Shown: positions 26,597 through 37,744 of the stretch, piece after piece
How positions within the stretch are numbered: position 1 is the stretch's first letter
How the letters are laid out: every line of letters begins with the position of its first letter
Assembly (NCBI GenBank): GCA_948567375.1
Contig: OX419758.1
Coordinates: 31,935,001-31,999,000, forward strand
Direction of reading: 5' to 3'
DNA length: 64,000 bases
Source of the DNA: Lunularia cruciata
Lineage: Eukaryota; Streptophyta; Marchantiopsida; Lunulariales; Lunulariaceae
Notes under the pieces: generated by a model
Databases searched by the model: none
What the model saw: only the letters and a program-made list of their open reading frames with translations
Told to the model about the DNA's origin: nothing
Position numbers and translations under genes: made by a program

Positions 26597-27026
26597 TCAA
26601 TATAGGGTCAATATAATCACTCTAGAAGGCGCACGAACTATCGGAAATACCATTGGGACCTCAAAAGCAATCACTCGTTGATAATACTCCTCACCAAAAT
26701 TCCTAACCACAAAATCTCTAAACATCACTTTCGGCCTCACTACATAACGGATTTCTACTTGAGTGTTGAAAGGGAGAGGATTTGGGACATTCATATCCAT
26801 TTTATCATAATAGAATGTAGATTGTCAAATCCCACTCTTTGTCATATATCACCAAAGGGAGAATCACCGAGTTTAGTGAGTTCATCACTCTGTCCATGAA
26901 TTCTATGCCAAAGTGATAAACTAGCGATACCCTCATCTGCTCATGCTGGATATACATAACCTTGATGTGGAATGGGTTTGAGAATGGAAAGCTAGGTGCG
27001 TGAAATTGGCCTCCCGGTGCATCCAT
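26597..27026 (-). other. Leader region between primer site and gag with two open frames
   Basis: About 660 bp lies between primer site and gag. It has minus-strand frames at 26805-27026 and 26597-26800 with ordinary protein composition (for example RVSLVYHFGIEFMDRVMN and VMFRDFVVRNFGEEYYQR). They match no family I recognise. They may be a decayed extra open frame or chance reading of an untranslated leader. Confidence 0.4.
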
Positions 27027-27153
27027 CCCATCTGCTCTCTAAAGTCCTTCCTAAGTCTAGCAACTACTCTATGTTCTCCACCTCAAATTACTCAGTTTCA
27101 ATAGTTCGTGCTATTCCAAGAAGGGTGATCCACTCTCTTGGACTAAAACACTC

Positions 27154-27165
27154 GCTCTGATACCA
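27154..27165 (-). promoter_or_regulatory. Primer-binding site (tRNA-iMet), inner element
   Basis: The minus strand reads TGGTATCAGAGC one base after the 5' LTR, the exact plant initiator-tRNA-Met complement. Confidence 0.93.
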
Positions 27166-27166
27166 T

Positions 27167-27909
27167 TGTAATACTCCGAGGACAAGAGAAGAGAGAAAAC
27201 ACAGATTGCAAACTCAAACAATCGATGCTCCAAGGGAGCACCTTCTCTTTATTATATAGACAAAGAGGATCTCCGCCAAGGAAGCTCCACCATAGGATTA
27301 GGGACACAGATAGGTGACATGTCAGCAAGCTCCACCCTTGGATTACTTACTTGGATGGGTGACATGTCTGGTCTAGGTCCTATCTGGTTGGTCAAACAAG
27401 CTTTGACCAAAGGGAATCTTTTAGGGAATCTTCTTGTAGGAATCTCAGAATCACATGAGTAAGGTACCATTGGAAAGCTCTAGACAAGACAAAGCAAGGA
27501 GGAGGGAAGGCCAGCCTTTCCCCTATTGGGAGGGGGGGAAATTTGCACATTTTTGAGGCCTAATTCATCCGGTTAGGCCTCCAAAATTGCCTTCAAAGAT
27601 TTTAGGCATATTTTGGTTCCTACTCTATTAGTATAAGTCCCCTTTTGGTGATACCTCTTTCTGATCTGTTTAGTCCATCATGTGTAACATCTTTCTAGAT
27701 GTTACCAAACCAATTCTCACCTTTAAATCATATGTCTAGCTATTAGTTCTAAGGTTCTCACGTCTATTTCGGTTTCTGCCCTATTAGTAGAAGTACTCTT
27801 TTGGTGATACTTCTATCTTATCTATTTTGACCATCATGTATAACATCATTCTAGATGTTACCCAACCAAATTTCACATCTAGATCATATGGCTAGCTCTT
27901 GGTATTACA
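27167..27909 (-). repeat. Inner element 5' LTR
   Basis: 743 bp with the same termini as the 3' LTR. Transcription of the element should start in this copy. Confidence 0.93.
27246..27262 (-). promoter_or_regulatory. TATA box overlapping a poly(A)-type signal in the 5' LTR
   Basis: The minus strand reads GTCTATATAATAAAGAG. TATATAA fits a TATA box, and the overlapping AATAAA could serve as the polyadenylation signal in the 3' LTR. The same sequence is kept in all full-length LTR copies here. Confidence 0.55.
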
Positions 27910-28712
27910 ATTGAGCATTAGTGAGGCCAAATGGCATCACTAAGTACTCAAAAAGACCATACCTTGTTTGAAAGGCCATTTTGTGTATGTCTTCTTCCAC
28001 AATCCTTGTTTGGCTGTAACCGTTCCGCAAATTAAGTTTGTTTGAAGTGCCTTGCCCCATTGAGTTGATCAAACAAGCCATCCATGTGAGGTAATGAATA
28101 TTTGTTCTTCACCGTTTGTTGATTTAGTCCTTTTTAGTCAATGCATATGTGCATTGTTTCATCCTTCGTCTTCACAAACAATACAAGAGCCCCATATGGC
28201 GATACATGGGCTGGATAAACCCCCTTTGCAACATATCCTCTATTTGAGCCTTACACTCCTCCAACTCCTAAGGTGATAATTGATATGGGGCCTTACAAGG
28301 AGGTGTCCTCACAAGATGCATCTCAATTTTATGATCTACTCTCCTTTTTGGTGGTAAACCTATAGGTAATTCATCCAAAAAGACATCTTGGAACTCATTG
28401 ATCACATCTTTCAATTTCTCAAGAATTTTTCCATTTTGTTGGGCACTCTGGACTTCTCTTATTGAACCCATGAAACATCTATCTGTCTTACCAATAGATG
28501 TGATTTTTATGACATACACAGGCAAATCTTGCCTTTGTGAACTTCCTTTAATCCCAAAGATCTTCCATTGACTAGTTTCATTACTTTCTTTCTCCAATCC
28601 ACCATGGGATTGTAGTGCTCCATCCACTATATACCTAAGATTGCATCATAGCAAGCTAGTTGTATCACTCACCACTTGATTGCTTCTCAATACTCTCTTA
28701 CAAAGAGTATTC
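27910..28712 (-). pseudogene. Outer element RT and protease-RT linker fragment
   Basis: The frame 28268-28627 shares [17 protein letters not shown] and LPPKRRVDHKIE with the inner copy. Further left, nucleotide homology covers the block around the D-Y-R-G motif. Homology ends near 28712 inside the protease. Confidence 0.8.
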
Positions 28713-28792
28713 CTATAACAATATGGAATTTAGCAATGAAGTTAATAGGGCTAAAAAAGTAGCAAATAAGATAGATTAGCCTAGAATATTCT

Positions 28793-28975
28793 ACAAGTAT
28801 CTAGGAAGCTTCTCAACTAGCTTAGCTTGCACCTCAAGTAAGTAGCTCCTAGAAGGTTCCAACTAGCTTAGCTTGCACGCCAAGTAAGTGACTTCTAAAA
28901 GGAAGCTTCTTGAGAAGCTTCCCAGTTAACTTGGCTTACACTCCAAGAAAGTGACTCAAGGAAACTTCTCAAGAG
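28793..28975 (+). repeat. Short direct repeats in the probable LTR of element 3
   Basis: Three imperfect units of about 60 bp share ACTAGCTTAGCTTGCAC followed by CCAAGTAAGT. They lie just upstream of the TATA box and could be an LTR enhancer array. Confidence 0.55.
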
Positions 28976-28989
28976 CCTTGTATGATCCT

Positions 28990-28997
28990 TATAAATA
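28990..28997 (+). promoter_or_regulatory. TATA box in probable LTR of element 3
   Basis: TATAAATA lies between the repeat array and the gag region, in the right orientation to transcribe gag. Confidence 0.45.
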
Positions 28998-29494
28998 CAA
29001 GAGCCAAAGCTCATGCTAGGCATTTAAAGTTTTCCCTCATTTAGTGTCTCAATCTGAGCTTCCATTCTCCTATTTCTCTCCTTGGTCACAATCTTTTACA
29101 TTGTTAGTAGAGCAAGAATAGGATGTATAGAATTTATGGACCACCAAATCCACTTCCGCCAAACCATTTGGATTTTCATGTCTAGATATTACACAAGTAT
29201 CATTTCACCCAATTCATCACCTTGCATTTTGTGTAGGATTTTATGCATGTGATCACCTTGTTTGAGGAACCCTTGATACTTCCAGTTGTAACTTATGGAA
29301 CCGGTGGATGTGCTACATCTACGTGTTAATAAATTAGACAAATTGCAAGTAGTGGGATAGAGTAGTAGCTATGGTAGCAATACTGGATGTTATCCTTGTG
29401 ATACAGCAACAAATCAAGCACCTTACTTGATTGTTGGATGAACAAGAGCAACAATGACAAGAACATATAGAGGAACCACCAGTTTGAGATGGAG

Positions 29495-30240
29495 AAGATC
29501 ACACCTAATTTCCAAAACCCAAGGTGTTTGAAGGCAAGAATCTTCCGAGAATAGTGGAGAATTTTGTGTTTGACTGCAAATGTTACTTTGAAGCCACCAA
29601 ACTTCAAGATGAACAGAAACAGATTCTCTTGGCTTCTAGCCAATTGGATGGTGTGACAAAACTTTGCTAGCAATTCCAAGTGGAGCGAGTTGAACAACAT
29701 ATTGTTGCACCAATTTTGGCATGGGAAAAATTTAAGGATGCAATACTTGGTCAATTTCAAACTATAAATGCCACTCGAGCTGCATAAGATAAACTGGTGG
29801 AGTTGAAGCAGATTGGCTCTATAAAGAGCTATATCACAGAAGTTTAGAATATCATCATGCAAAATCTGGATATACAAGAAGGTGAAGTTTTGGATCAATT
29901 TGTGCAGTGATTGAAGGCACAAACCAAATTGGAGGTGACTATGCGGTAACCACAAAACATAGAAGAAGCCATGCAATAAAATGAACGCTTTGCGATAACT
30001 TGGTCTTGACCTCAACCTACAAAAAGCCTACCAGTACACTATGCACGGGTGGAGGAATCGATACCAATGGAGATTGATGCTATCCAATGGAGACCACTTG
30101 GTACAACAGATAGAGAAAGATTGCAATAAAATGGAGGTTGTTTTTATTGTTGCCAAGTTGGACATCACATTGTTGAATGTCCACTCAAGAATAGGCAACC
30201 TTGACAAGTTGCTTAGATGGAGTTTGTAGGACAAAGTGAT
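29495..30240 (+). pseudogene. Element 3 gag with zinc knuckle
   Basis: The plus strand reads PKVFEGKNLPRIVENFVFDC, FKDAILGQFQT and KLVELKQIGSIKSYITE, a gag capsid, with several in-frame stops. A canonical knuckle CFYCCQVGHHIVEC (C-x2-C-x4-H-x4-C) lies at 30139-30180. Confidence 0.75.
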
Positions 30241-30273
30241 CAGGGAAACAAGAAATCCTAATAGGATTTCAAG

Positions 30274-30681
30274 TTGCCTATTGGGAGCTTGATTAGTTCC
30301 AATGGGATTGAAGGCACAACCTATGCAAGTTTGCTTCACTTGCAAGGTACAATATCTAATTGGGGTTGTAGGATTTTGGTTGATTTTGGAAATTCAAAGT
30401 ATTGCATGTCTATGCAAGTAGTGAAGGAGTTGGGTATTCCTATCAAGCCAATGATTGGAAGTAGATTGATGATGGCGGATGGTAGAAAGGGTTCTGCATT
30501 CCGTACCTCACATCCTATTACTTTTAAGATTAGGAAGAAGTATTTGGAGTGTATGAGGTTTGTAGTGGCACCTCTACACTATGATGTCATTTTAGGACTA
30601 CCTTGGCTTGAACGTCATAAGGTTCAATTTAATTGGACTCGGGGACAAATTCAAGTACAATACCAAGGTAGGAATTTCTGA
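30274..30681 (+). pseudogene. Element 3 aspartic protease
   Basis: This 135-codon frame contains RILVDFGNSKYCMSMQVVK at the active site (the usual D-S-G reads D-F-G) and VAPLHYDVILGLPWLERHK, the conserved C-terminal ILG motif. The Ser loss suggests an inactive enzyme. Confidence 0.8.
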
Positions 30682-30714
30682 TTAGGTTGTCTGGCACCTT
30701 TGAGTAAGACATCT

Positions 30715-30905
30715 AAGAATAGTCAGTCCCAAGATGGGAAGTTTGTTGAGAATGTAGCCGTAGAGCATGCTTGAAGGGAGAGGAGCCCCAAGATGGGAAG
30801 TTTGCCAAGAAGGCAACCATGGAGCAAGCTTTGAAGAGAAGTGAATCCCTAAATGGGAAGTTTGTTGGTGAAGCAGCCATAGAGCAAGCTTTGGAGGAAG
30901 ATATG
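30715..30905 (+). repeat. 63 bp coding tandem repeat in element 3
   Basis: Three units of about 21 codons with the shared core DGKF or NGKF followed by A-x-x-E-Q/H-A lie between protease and reverse transcriptase. The first unit is ended by a stop. Confidence 0.7.
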
Positions 30906-31286
30906 TCTATTTTTGCGGTGTGGATCAAGCCAATTGCACAAGGACAATCTAAGGGGAGCCAAGAGCCTCATCAAGAAAGAGTTGATTTGATAGTTCAGGA
31001 GTTTGTGGACGTGTTTCCGGATGATCTGCCAAAGGGATTACCCTCCGGTCATGGTATGCCTTTCAAGATTGAGTTATTGCCATGGAGGACTCTAGTGAGT
31101 AGACCAATCTATAGGCTCTCACCAAAGGAGTTAGAGGAGTTGCAAACAACACTTATAGAGTTGTTGGAGCAGGACTTAATACGACATAGTACCTCTCCTT
31201 GGGGAGCACCGATACTATTTGTTCCAAAGAAGGACGGAGGACTTCATTTCTGTATTATTATCGTGTGCTCAATTAGCAAACAGTGA
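30771..31286 (+). pseudogene. Element 3 reverse transcriptase, N-terminal third
   Basis: The frame reads EFVDVFPDDLPKGLPSGHGM, then PIYRLSPKELEELQTTLIEL and WGAPILFVPKKDGGLHFCI, the entry blocks of gypsy reverse transcriptase. A shift right after this block (the D-Y-R motif is garbled) ends the frame. Confidence 0.8.
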
Positions 31287-31330
31287 AGAATGCATATCCC
31301 TTGCCTTGGATTCATGACTTGCTTGATTAA

Positions 31331-33789
31331 TTGATGCTTATTTCATATCATTGGAAAGCTTATCTCACAAACCTTTTTTTGAATTTGAGAACAATTGCAC
31401 CCAAATTACAAAAGAGAAGTTATGTTCATATGAGTTGGATAGAGTTTTCCTCATCAAAAAGACATAGAATTCCCTTACTTGGATTAGAAATTGGTTGAAA
31501 TTTGAAGTACAAATTAAAAGAAGCTTGGAATACATGTTGAAATTAGTTTGATGATAGAGCAAGAAGGCTCTAAAGCTCATTTTGATAAAAATCATGGAGA
31601 TTTATTGTTGAATTCTTGTGATTAGATCCTCTTCGTGCTTGCATGCTTGTTTGTATGTCAAATTGGTTTGGATTGGTGTACGGGGCATTGCACTTAGGTT
31701 TGTTCCTTCTAGGTGTGCTATTTTTTTTCTCCTTGGTGATGTTGGAAGTGATAACCAGCAAACCATGAGTGCATGTTGTGATGACATGTTAGGTTGCCCG
31801 CTACTCCTCTACCCAATAGAAGGAATACTACAAGCAATAGTAAAGGGTTCCAAACATTAGCAATACGTATAATCAGACTATTAGTGATAAATTTATGCAC
31901 AATCTCTAATCCGTAAATTCCACAGCTGGGCATCCAATGTGTTCCCAAACAGAGAAAGGAAAATTATGACAAAGTTAGCCAAGTATCATGTATATTTTTT
32001 GCATCTCCAAAAGCAATCACATTGATATGTCATTATCTAGATGTGTTTGTGGCATATTGCACCTCCAAAACCAATCTCTTTAACATACAACTTCTACATA
32101 TTATGAGCATAATAGCATCAAATAATACCTTAAGCTCTATTTTGCATGGCTATCATATGAGATGGCGGAAAATTATACGTGGGCTTTGGAGTGCTTTGCT
32201 TTGATATTTACAAGACAAGTATTGTGCATCATTTTCATAGATAAAGAACAAGTAATACTCAATTTTCTGTAAGCTATGTTTCCAAATGCAAGTGTTGTCC
32301 TACGAGTTGCACATCAATAAAAATATGTTCACCAAGTTCAATAGCTTGGGAGGTGAAAAGAAGATAGAGACATTGGTTTAATGGAAAAAGGTTGTTGAAG
32401 TTGGAAGGTAGAAATCTTACAAATTGGAACTTGCAAAGCAAGAACAAATTTTGCAGGAACACCAACTCTTCCTATCATATCTGCAAAATACATGGCTCAA
32501 TCACAAGGAATATTTTTATCAAAGGTCGGATTGGTCACATGTCGCACTACAAAAATGTACTTACATCACATATCAAAGGGCTCATGTTATAATCAAGAAA
32601 TTCATTGCTATTTTCAATTGCTGATCTATCAAAAGCGTTCAAGAAAATGCAACTAGCTTGAGAGGGAGAAATTAGGTAAGTCAAGCACCAAATGCATATC
32701 AAGCTAGGTAGGCAACCAACACTTTATCAAGAAGAATTATATTGCAATGTTTGTCAATGTGTGTCTCTGCATGTATTCACAAAAGTTGAAAAGCAACACC
32801 AATGCCTTTTGGATGGAAGCATGCTATTGCCGTGGACCCACATTTTTGAAGACTTGATGTGCATGCCTTGTGCTCATATCATTTTGCATGTGAAAATATC
32901 CAATTCTTGTTTATCTCTAGAACACTTTCACCACCAATGAAACTTAAGCAAACAAGTTGTTGAGCAATTGCCCAAAGCTAAGTTCAAGATCTGGAAGTTG
33001 ATCAAATAATGGAATCCCTTATTGCTGCGACAGCAAGTGCAATTCTAGAATTTGTTCCAAAATTTTTGAGAACAAATAGTTGTCACTTAGAATCTTGAAG
33101 TGGTGCATACTCAGGGATGCACTCCATGTGCCTTGGCAAGATCTGATAACTCAATATGCTGCAACCTCTCAATGTTTAAGTTAAATTTTGCCACTAGATG
33201 GGTGATCAAAAAATGTAGTTTATGTCACCAACCAAGACACACTTGCACAACCTACCCACATAAAGTGGAGTGAAAAGCTAAGATAAGTATCCCATATAAT
33301 ACTATATTTAAAACTTGGATATTTTTTTAAGGGAATTGGATGTTTATTTAAGGATTCCTTTATTTTATACACAAAAATATTTTCACATTATCACTTTCAA
33401 CTAGCACATTTGTTGCCCACTAACAATCAACATATCACTTTTATCTAGTAATCAGCTGCCATTATTGGATACTATTAAGTACACCAATATTTGTAAAGCA
33501 CTTTAGAATGCTAAATAGCTAAAAGCTAAAACTTTTAGCTATTTGGAAAGCTAACAAAATTATTTAATCTGGCCACATCCACATGGCGATAGACTTGGTG
33601 CCGATGCTAGAGCCTCAAGTACCAACTCAAAAGTTTTTTTCCGTCAAGCTGATTTGATCATCCTTCCTACCAATGTATGGCTAAAACCATTATCACTTAA
33701 TTGTCACCAAGCATATGATGCAATAAATCACCACCTTCTTGTGACATAAACCTATTGCTTCCTCATGTCATAGTGAAGTGTGATGCATA
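31331..33789. other. No recognised gene
   Basis: Only short frames are present, with no conserved motif on either strand. It may contain the rest of element 3 beyond recognition. Confidence 0.4.
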
Positions 33790-33850
33790 TAGGATAACAA
33801 GAAGGATGAGAAACTTGTTCAAGTCTTACAATAGAATGAGAAATCTGCCA
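33790..33850 (+). repeat. Dispersed ~110 bp repeat, copy 4 (degenerate)
   Basis: AGGATAACAAGAAGGATGAG resembles the head of copy 3, and ATGAGAAATCTGCC is the tail. The middle is deleted. Confidence 0.45.
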
Positions 33851-33949
33851 TACAAGACCTTAGATGTTATACCTATATAACTAATCCAATCTACATATCA
33901 AGATTATCCGGAGAAATATCCACTGATGATTATCCAAAGAAATATTGCC

Positions 33950-34140
33950 TAGTGACATTGGTCTCTTATGGATTATACTAGGTAGTACCAGCACCACCAC
34001 CAGACATTGTTCTCTTATGGATTATACCAGCCAGTAATAGCACCATCAAACAGGATGTGTTTGAGCATCTGGAAACATATCTCCTAGTGAAATTGTTCTC
34101 TTATGGATTACGACAGCCAGTACTAGCATCTCCAAACAAC
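33950..34140 (+). repeat. Three imperfect direct repeats
   Basis: TTCTCTTATGGATTA followed by CAGCCAGTA and AGCACCACCA recurs at about 33965, 34010 and 34092. Unit spacing is uneven (about 45 to 80 bp). There is no coding potential. Confidence 0.6.
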
Positions 34141-34649
34141 ATGCCCTTGTCTAGAACAGAATAAAAGTCGAAAAAGTGGTACTCCCTATTTTCTAATGTA
34201 AAGCCAATACTAGCACCTCCAATAGGGTGTGCTTGTCTACAACTGCAAAAAAGAAAAGAACATGATAGTGGAAATTTCTAATCTCTAATATGGTAAACTC
34301 TTGTACAATCCCATGCAAATATATCATTACCATATCAATTGTTCCATATTATTCCACATCTATTTTTTGGTTGCTATAAGTGAGGTCTTCATCATGGCCA
34401 ATATTTGTATCAATGAGGTCTGCCGATAGATCTTCAGCAACTATGCAAGATACGGTTTGGAGCACATTGATATACACTACTGAATTTGATCAATCGGATG
34501 AGCAGCTGATGAATATTACATTTTACTGTCTTGAACCTGATCTCGTTCCTTTGTAACAAGGTCATCTGCTTCAAACTTCATACTACTTATATAGCTCATA
34601 TATCTTAAGTGCGGTTCTGCAAATTCCTCCTACTATTGGAACTTAACTC

Positions 34650-34728
34650 TATTTTACTCTCTTTGTATTTTTCTTTGTACGGCTTGATAAGGTCTTCCCA
34701 TCCTTCTTGGTTTCATACGCAGGTGCTG
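34650..34728 (-). repeat. Dispersed ~110 bp repeat, copy 5
   Basis: The plus strand shows TTGTACGGCTTGATAAGG, TCTTCCCATCCTTCTTGG and ATACGC, the head half in reverse orientation. Confidence 0.65.
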
Positions 34729-35670
34729 TTTCTTCTCATAACCCGCTAGCATGGGCTTCTTTCCGTTAACCCGGTACAAGGTATTCCCATCCTTGGGGTC
34801 CTTGGTAAACGAGGTATTCCCATCCGAGGTGTTCTGTGTGGTCGCCTTCTCTGGTCTGAAGAGAAAGTACAAGGTATTCAAAATTCTTATTTGCTACCGA
34901 TTCATTTCGTGTGGAAGTTAACTCGATGTAAGATTGTCTTCCGCCACCTTCTTCTTCTGCCAGTAACTTCAAGTCCTGACCTGATTTGTGATATCTTGCA
35001 AGGCACAAAGCACGAAGCAGTACTGGGTAACGCTAAAGCGAATTCGATACGAATGAGAGTGGTATTCTCTATTGTCTAATATGGTAACATTCCCTGCTAA
35101 ATTTATCATTGTCGTATATATGGTTCCACATAACTCTTCCTCAAGTCGGAGTTTGGAGGCTAAAGCGAATTCGAAACGGATTTGATCTTCATGCGGTCTG
35201 TACCAAGTCCGACTTAGCAGAAGGTGGTGACTCGAAGAGAGTTTCCCTACATGCGAATATGAATTATTGTGAGAATGAAATCCGTAAGCGTTTTATTTTG
35301 CTTTCCCAGAAGTTGGGAGAAGTCTCTATCGCACCATTGTTTTATGTTGTACCCCAAATAATATAAGAATTTCTTTAATATTTATATTCATAGATGTTAG
35401 AATATATTTCATTGATATTATATAATTATATTAATATTAGAATAAAGGAAAAATATTATTTATAGAAAATAAACTAGCAAATAATTTTGTTAAAATTTAA
35501 CAAAATAATCTCTTATGATAAAAAAAATACCATTTTAAAATAAATTTTCCGGAATGTCAACCATATTAAATTTAAAAAAAAATTATTAATACAATTGTAC
35601 CGCATAGACTCCGTGTCTTGGCATAAAAAAACGAGTGGAGTCTTTTCGCTACATATTGAAGTCTACATAT

Positions 35671-35719
35671 TCGGCTTGATGGGGTCTTCCCATCCTTCGT
35701 TTTTTCTACGCGGTCGCCT
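35671..35719 (-). repeat. Dispersed ~110 bp repeat, copy 6 (head half)
   Basis: CGGCTTGATGGGGTCTTCCC, CATCCTTCG and TCTACGCGGTCGCC give the best-preserved head in the window, in reverse orientation. Confidence 0.7.
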
Positions 35720-36079
35720 CCCCGACATATTGAAGTTGCAAGTTGCAACCTATCGTTCTTTACATGTGCTATCGACCATCCAGATATTACGTTGTCAATT
35801 TGATTAGAGATCTAATTAGAGACGCTGTCAACAATGACATTTAGCGGCGTTGTTCATGACGAAGTAGCTTTCAAAGGAGTCTCCTTTGCACCGACTTTCT
35901 CTTAGAGATATGGACTCCTCCGGTGAGATTTCCTCTACGAACTGTACGTAACACAGAACGTCCTTGTTCATCATTGATTGACAGAAGCTTCCAAACATAC
36001 TCCTTTGCTCCACCTATCCATCGGAGATATGGGCTTCTCTGGCGTTGGTGATCATGTGGGATTCATGAAGCAGAAGAAA

Positions 36080-36165
36080 ACGCGACCGCGTGGGAACCCA
36101 TCAAGCTGTACAAGGAGAAAACAAGGGGGTAAAATAAGGCTAAGCCCCAATAGTATCGTGAAGCT
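36080..36165 (+). repeat. Dispersed ~110 bp repeat, copy 7
   Basis: GCGACCGCGTGGGAACCCAT, CAAGCTGTACAAGGAGA and AAATAAGGCTAAGCCCCAAT in order. It ends about 135 bp upstream of the predicted start codon at 36300. Confidence 0.7.
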
Positions 36166-36299
36166 AATAGTGAACCCCCCCGGTTGTTCAAATTAGTCCA
36201 CATTTGAAAGATTGAACGGGATCAAAAAGGATTGACCAACGAATAGCGGAAGGTATGCTGTCCGTTAAATGTGCGTTTTAGCTGCTAACCGCTTGGGTT

Positions 36300-37139
36300 A
36301 TGGCGGCCACGAGTTTTGAAGAATTTCAGTGTCTGGCAGACGACTTGCAAGGAAACGTGCAAGCAGTTCGCATCCGAGAGAAAACCCTAGTTAAACTAAG
36401 CAAGATTCACATGAGGATTGAAAGGTACTCACTCCAACGGTTAATTTCTCCGGTTTCCGTTGGTGGAAATTGAATACCCTGCCGTGTGCTTCCTCCCGTC
36501 AGTGGGAAGAGCGTTTGAATGGAAAGCAGAAAATCATCGCCATGAGAGAAGTGACTTTTGGTGGAGTCGAAAAAATCCGTGAAAAACAGTAAACCCTGGT
36601 GTCATTAGCAGATGACCGAATACAATGTGGGTTTAAGAGAAATCTGAAACCTACTTGATTAGCCTACAGATGAAGGTATCCGACGCCAATATGATTGGCA
36701 AGAAATTTAAACCCCACTTGATACATCTGGAGTTGATGAAGATAACTATTGAATTGGTACATCGTGTCAACTTGCACGAGCTGGCTAGAGAAGGAAAGAG
36801 AAGAAAGAAACCATGGATACGTCAGTACAGATAAGTCCGCAGCCCCACCTTCAATGGTTTTTATTTATTACGACACCTGATCTGATCTGGGCGGATCTTT
36901 CTTTCTGCACCATATTATTCTAGTTCGATCAAACAAACACCACTCCTTAGTTCCCACGTTTGTGGTAGATTCTCGCTGTTCATACATATTGCTGTTTGTT
37001 TGTTAGCAAATTGGAGTGGAACAGCAGACTTCCAAGAAGCTTGGCTGATTTAAGATTTAAGAACACCGAGTTTTTTTTTTGCAGACTTTCCACTCGTTGG
37101 GATGTGGAAAACGTTGTTCATAAATTGACTTCATTGCAG
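36300..37139 (+). CDS. Two 5' exons of an unrecognised gene
   Basis: Exon 1 (36300-36424) starts with ATGGCGGCCACGAG and encodes MAATSFEEFQCLADD and a basic helix (REKTLVKLSKIHMRIE), ending AAAG|GTACTC. Exon 2 (37085-37139) follows a T-rich acceptor ending in TTTTGCAG, restores the frame, encodes LSTRWDVENVVHKLTSLQ and ends TTGCAG|GTTTAT. Together they give 61 residues that look like an alpha-helical N-terminus. I do not recognise the family. Further exons were not found; a LINE fragment begins about 600 bp downstream, so the gene may be disrupted or have a long intron. Alternative coding frames exist in the intron near 36500-36600. Confidence 0.4.
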
Positions 37140-37744
37140 GTTTATAGTTATCCAAAAACTCTTTAATATTTTTAAAGAAAGAATTTTAATCAATGCTAAT
37201 CTATAATGACATTAACCTAGATATTTTAAGATGCCCCTTACTTGACGATCAGCAGATGTTATCTTTATGTTATCGCTCGTACTAATGCCCCGAACTCATG
37301 GAACCATACAAGAGGAACCATCTCCAGTTCATGTAAATATTTTGTTTAAAGAGAAATAAAAATATAATAAAAACAATGTTTATCATCACACACATCCTCA
37401 TAAAGTCCTGAATTGGCTTCAGGAATCTGGATTTGGAATCTCTTTGGAATCCGGCTTCCTATTCCTCTTACTCTTCTAGAATATCTTATAGCATTTTTGG
37501 GTAGTTGTGCTTTTTTAGCACCCTTTCTTTCCTCTCATTTTGTGGTGGCTGATAGGGTGGTGGAGTAGAGATCCTTTTCTTTTTAGATGTTATTGAGGTA
37601 TATGAGAGATAGTTTATCTCCACAGGCACGTGAGGACTTTCTATTTCTTGCTTCACTATCATCGAATTGGACTAGAGGTTTATAGTCTTCCTTGCGGGAG
37701 GTGCATTGTTAACATACACTACATTCTCTCTTAGTTGACTCATC

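Larger units (their letters stand above)
21298..27909 (-). mobile_element. Inner, complete Ty3/gypsy chromovirus (nested insertion)
   Basis: The element is 6612 bp with 740 and 743 bp LTRs bounded by TGTAATAC and GTATTACA, a tRNA-iMet primer site, a polypurine tract, and gag, protease, reverse transcriptase, RNase H, integrase and chromodomain in chromovirus order on the minus strand. Flanks CTTGA (21293-21297) and ATTGA (27910-27914) form a 5 bp target-site duplication with one mismatch. By eye the LTRs differ at roughly 30 positions, about 4 percent, so the insertion is neither new nor ancient. The polyprotein is split by several stops and shifts, and key protease and RNase H residues are altered, so it cannot move on its own. 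Confidence 0.93.
18345..28712 (-). mobile_element. Outer, older Ty3/gypsy chromovirus, interrupted
   Basis: The outer element occupies 18345-21297 and 27910-28712; a related element splits it. Its halves rejoin exactly in the reverse transcriptase region: the left half ends GAAAGTGACTTGA and the right half resumes GAGCATTAGTGAGGCC, matching the uninterrupted inner copy around 24385-24405. From left to right (3' to 5') it keeps LTR, integrase C-terminus, integrase core, RNase H and reverse transcriptase. Gag, primer site and 5' LTR are gone; homology stops near 28712. Many stops show that it is dead. Confidence 0.85.
28713..31330 (+). mobile_element. Element 3: decayed Ty3/gypsy fragment, plus strand
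   Basis: A probable LTR and leader (28713 to about 29330) is followed by gag, zinc knuckle, protease and the first third of reverse transcriptase in plus orientation, after which recognisable sequence stops near 31330. No second LTR or integrase is visible. Stops split gag and RT. Wording of protease and RT differs from both other gypsy families, so it is a third lineage. Confidence 0.75.
34141..36299. other. Intergenic DNA with short repeat copies
   Basis: Apart from three dispersed-repeat copies and a short duplication GAGGTATTCCCATCC near 34780-34830, nothing is recognised. 35390-35600 is extremely AT-rich. Confidence 0.4.

Noticed and set aside
29326-30015. 229-codon minus-strand open frame
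   Set aside because: It is antisense to the gag of element 3, has no motif and is rich in Leu, Phe and Ser as expected of a shadow frame.
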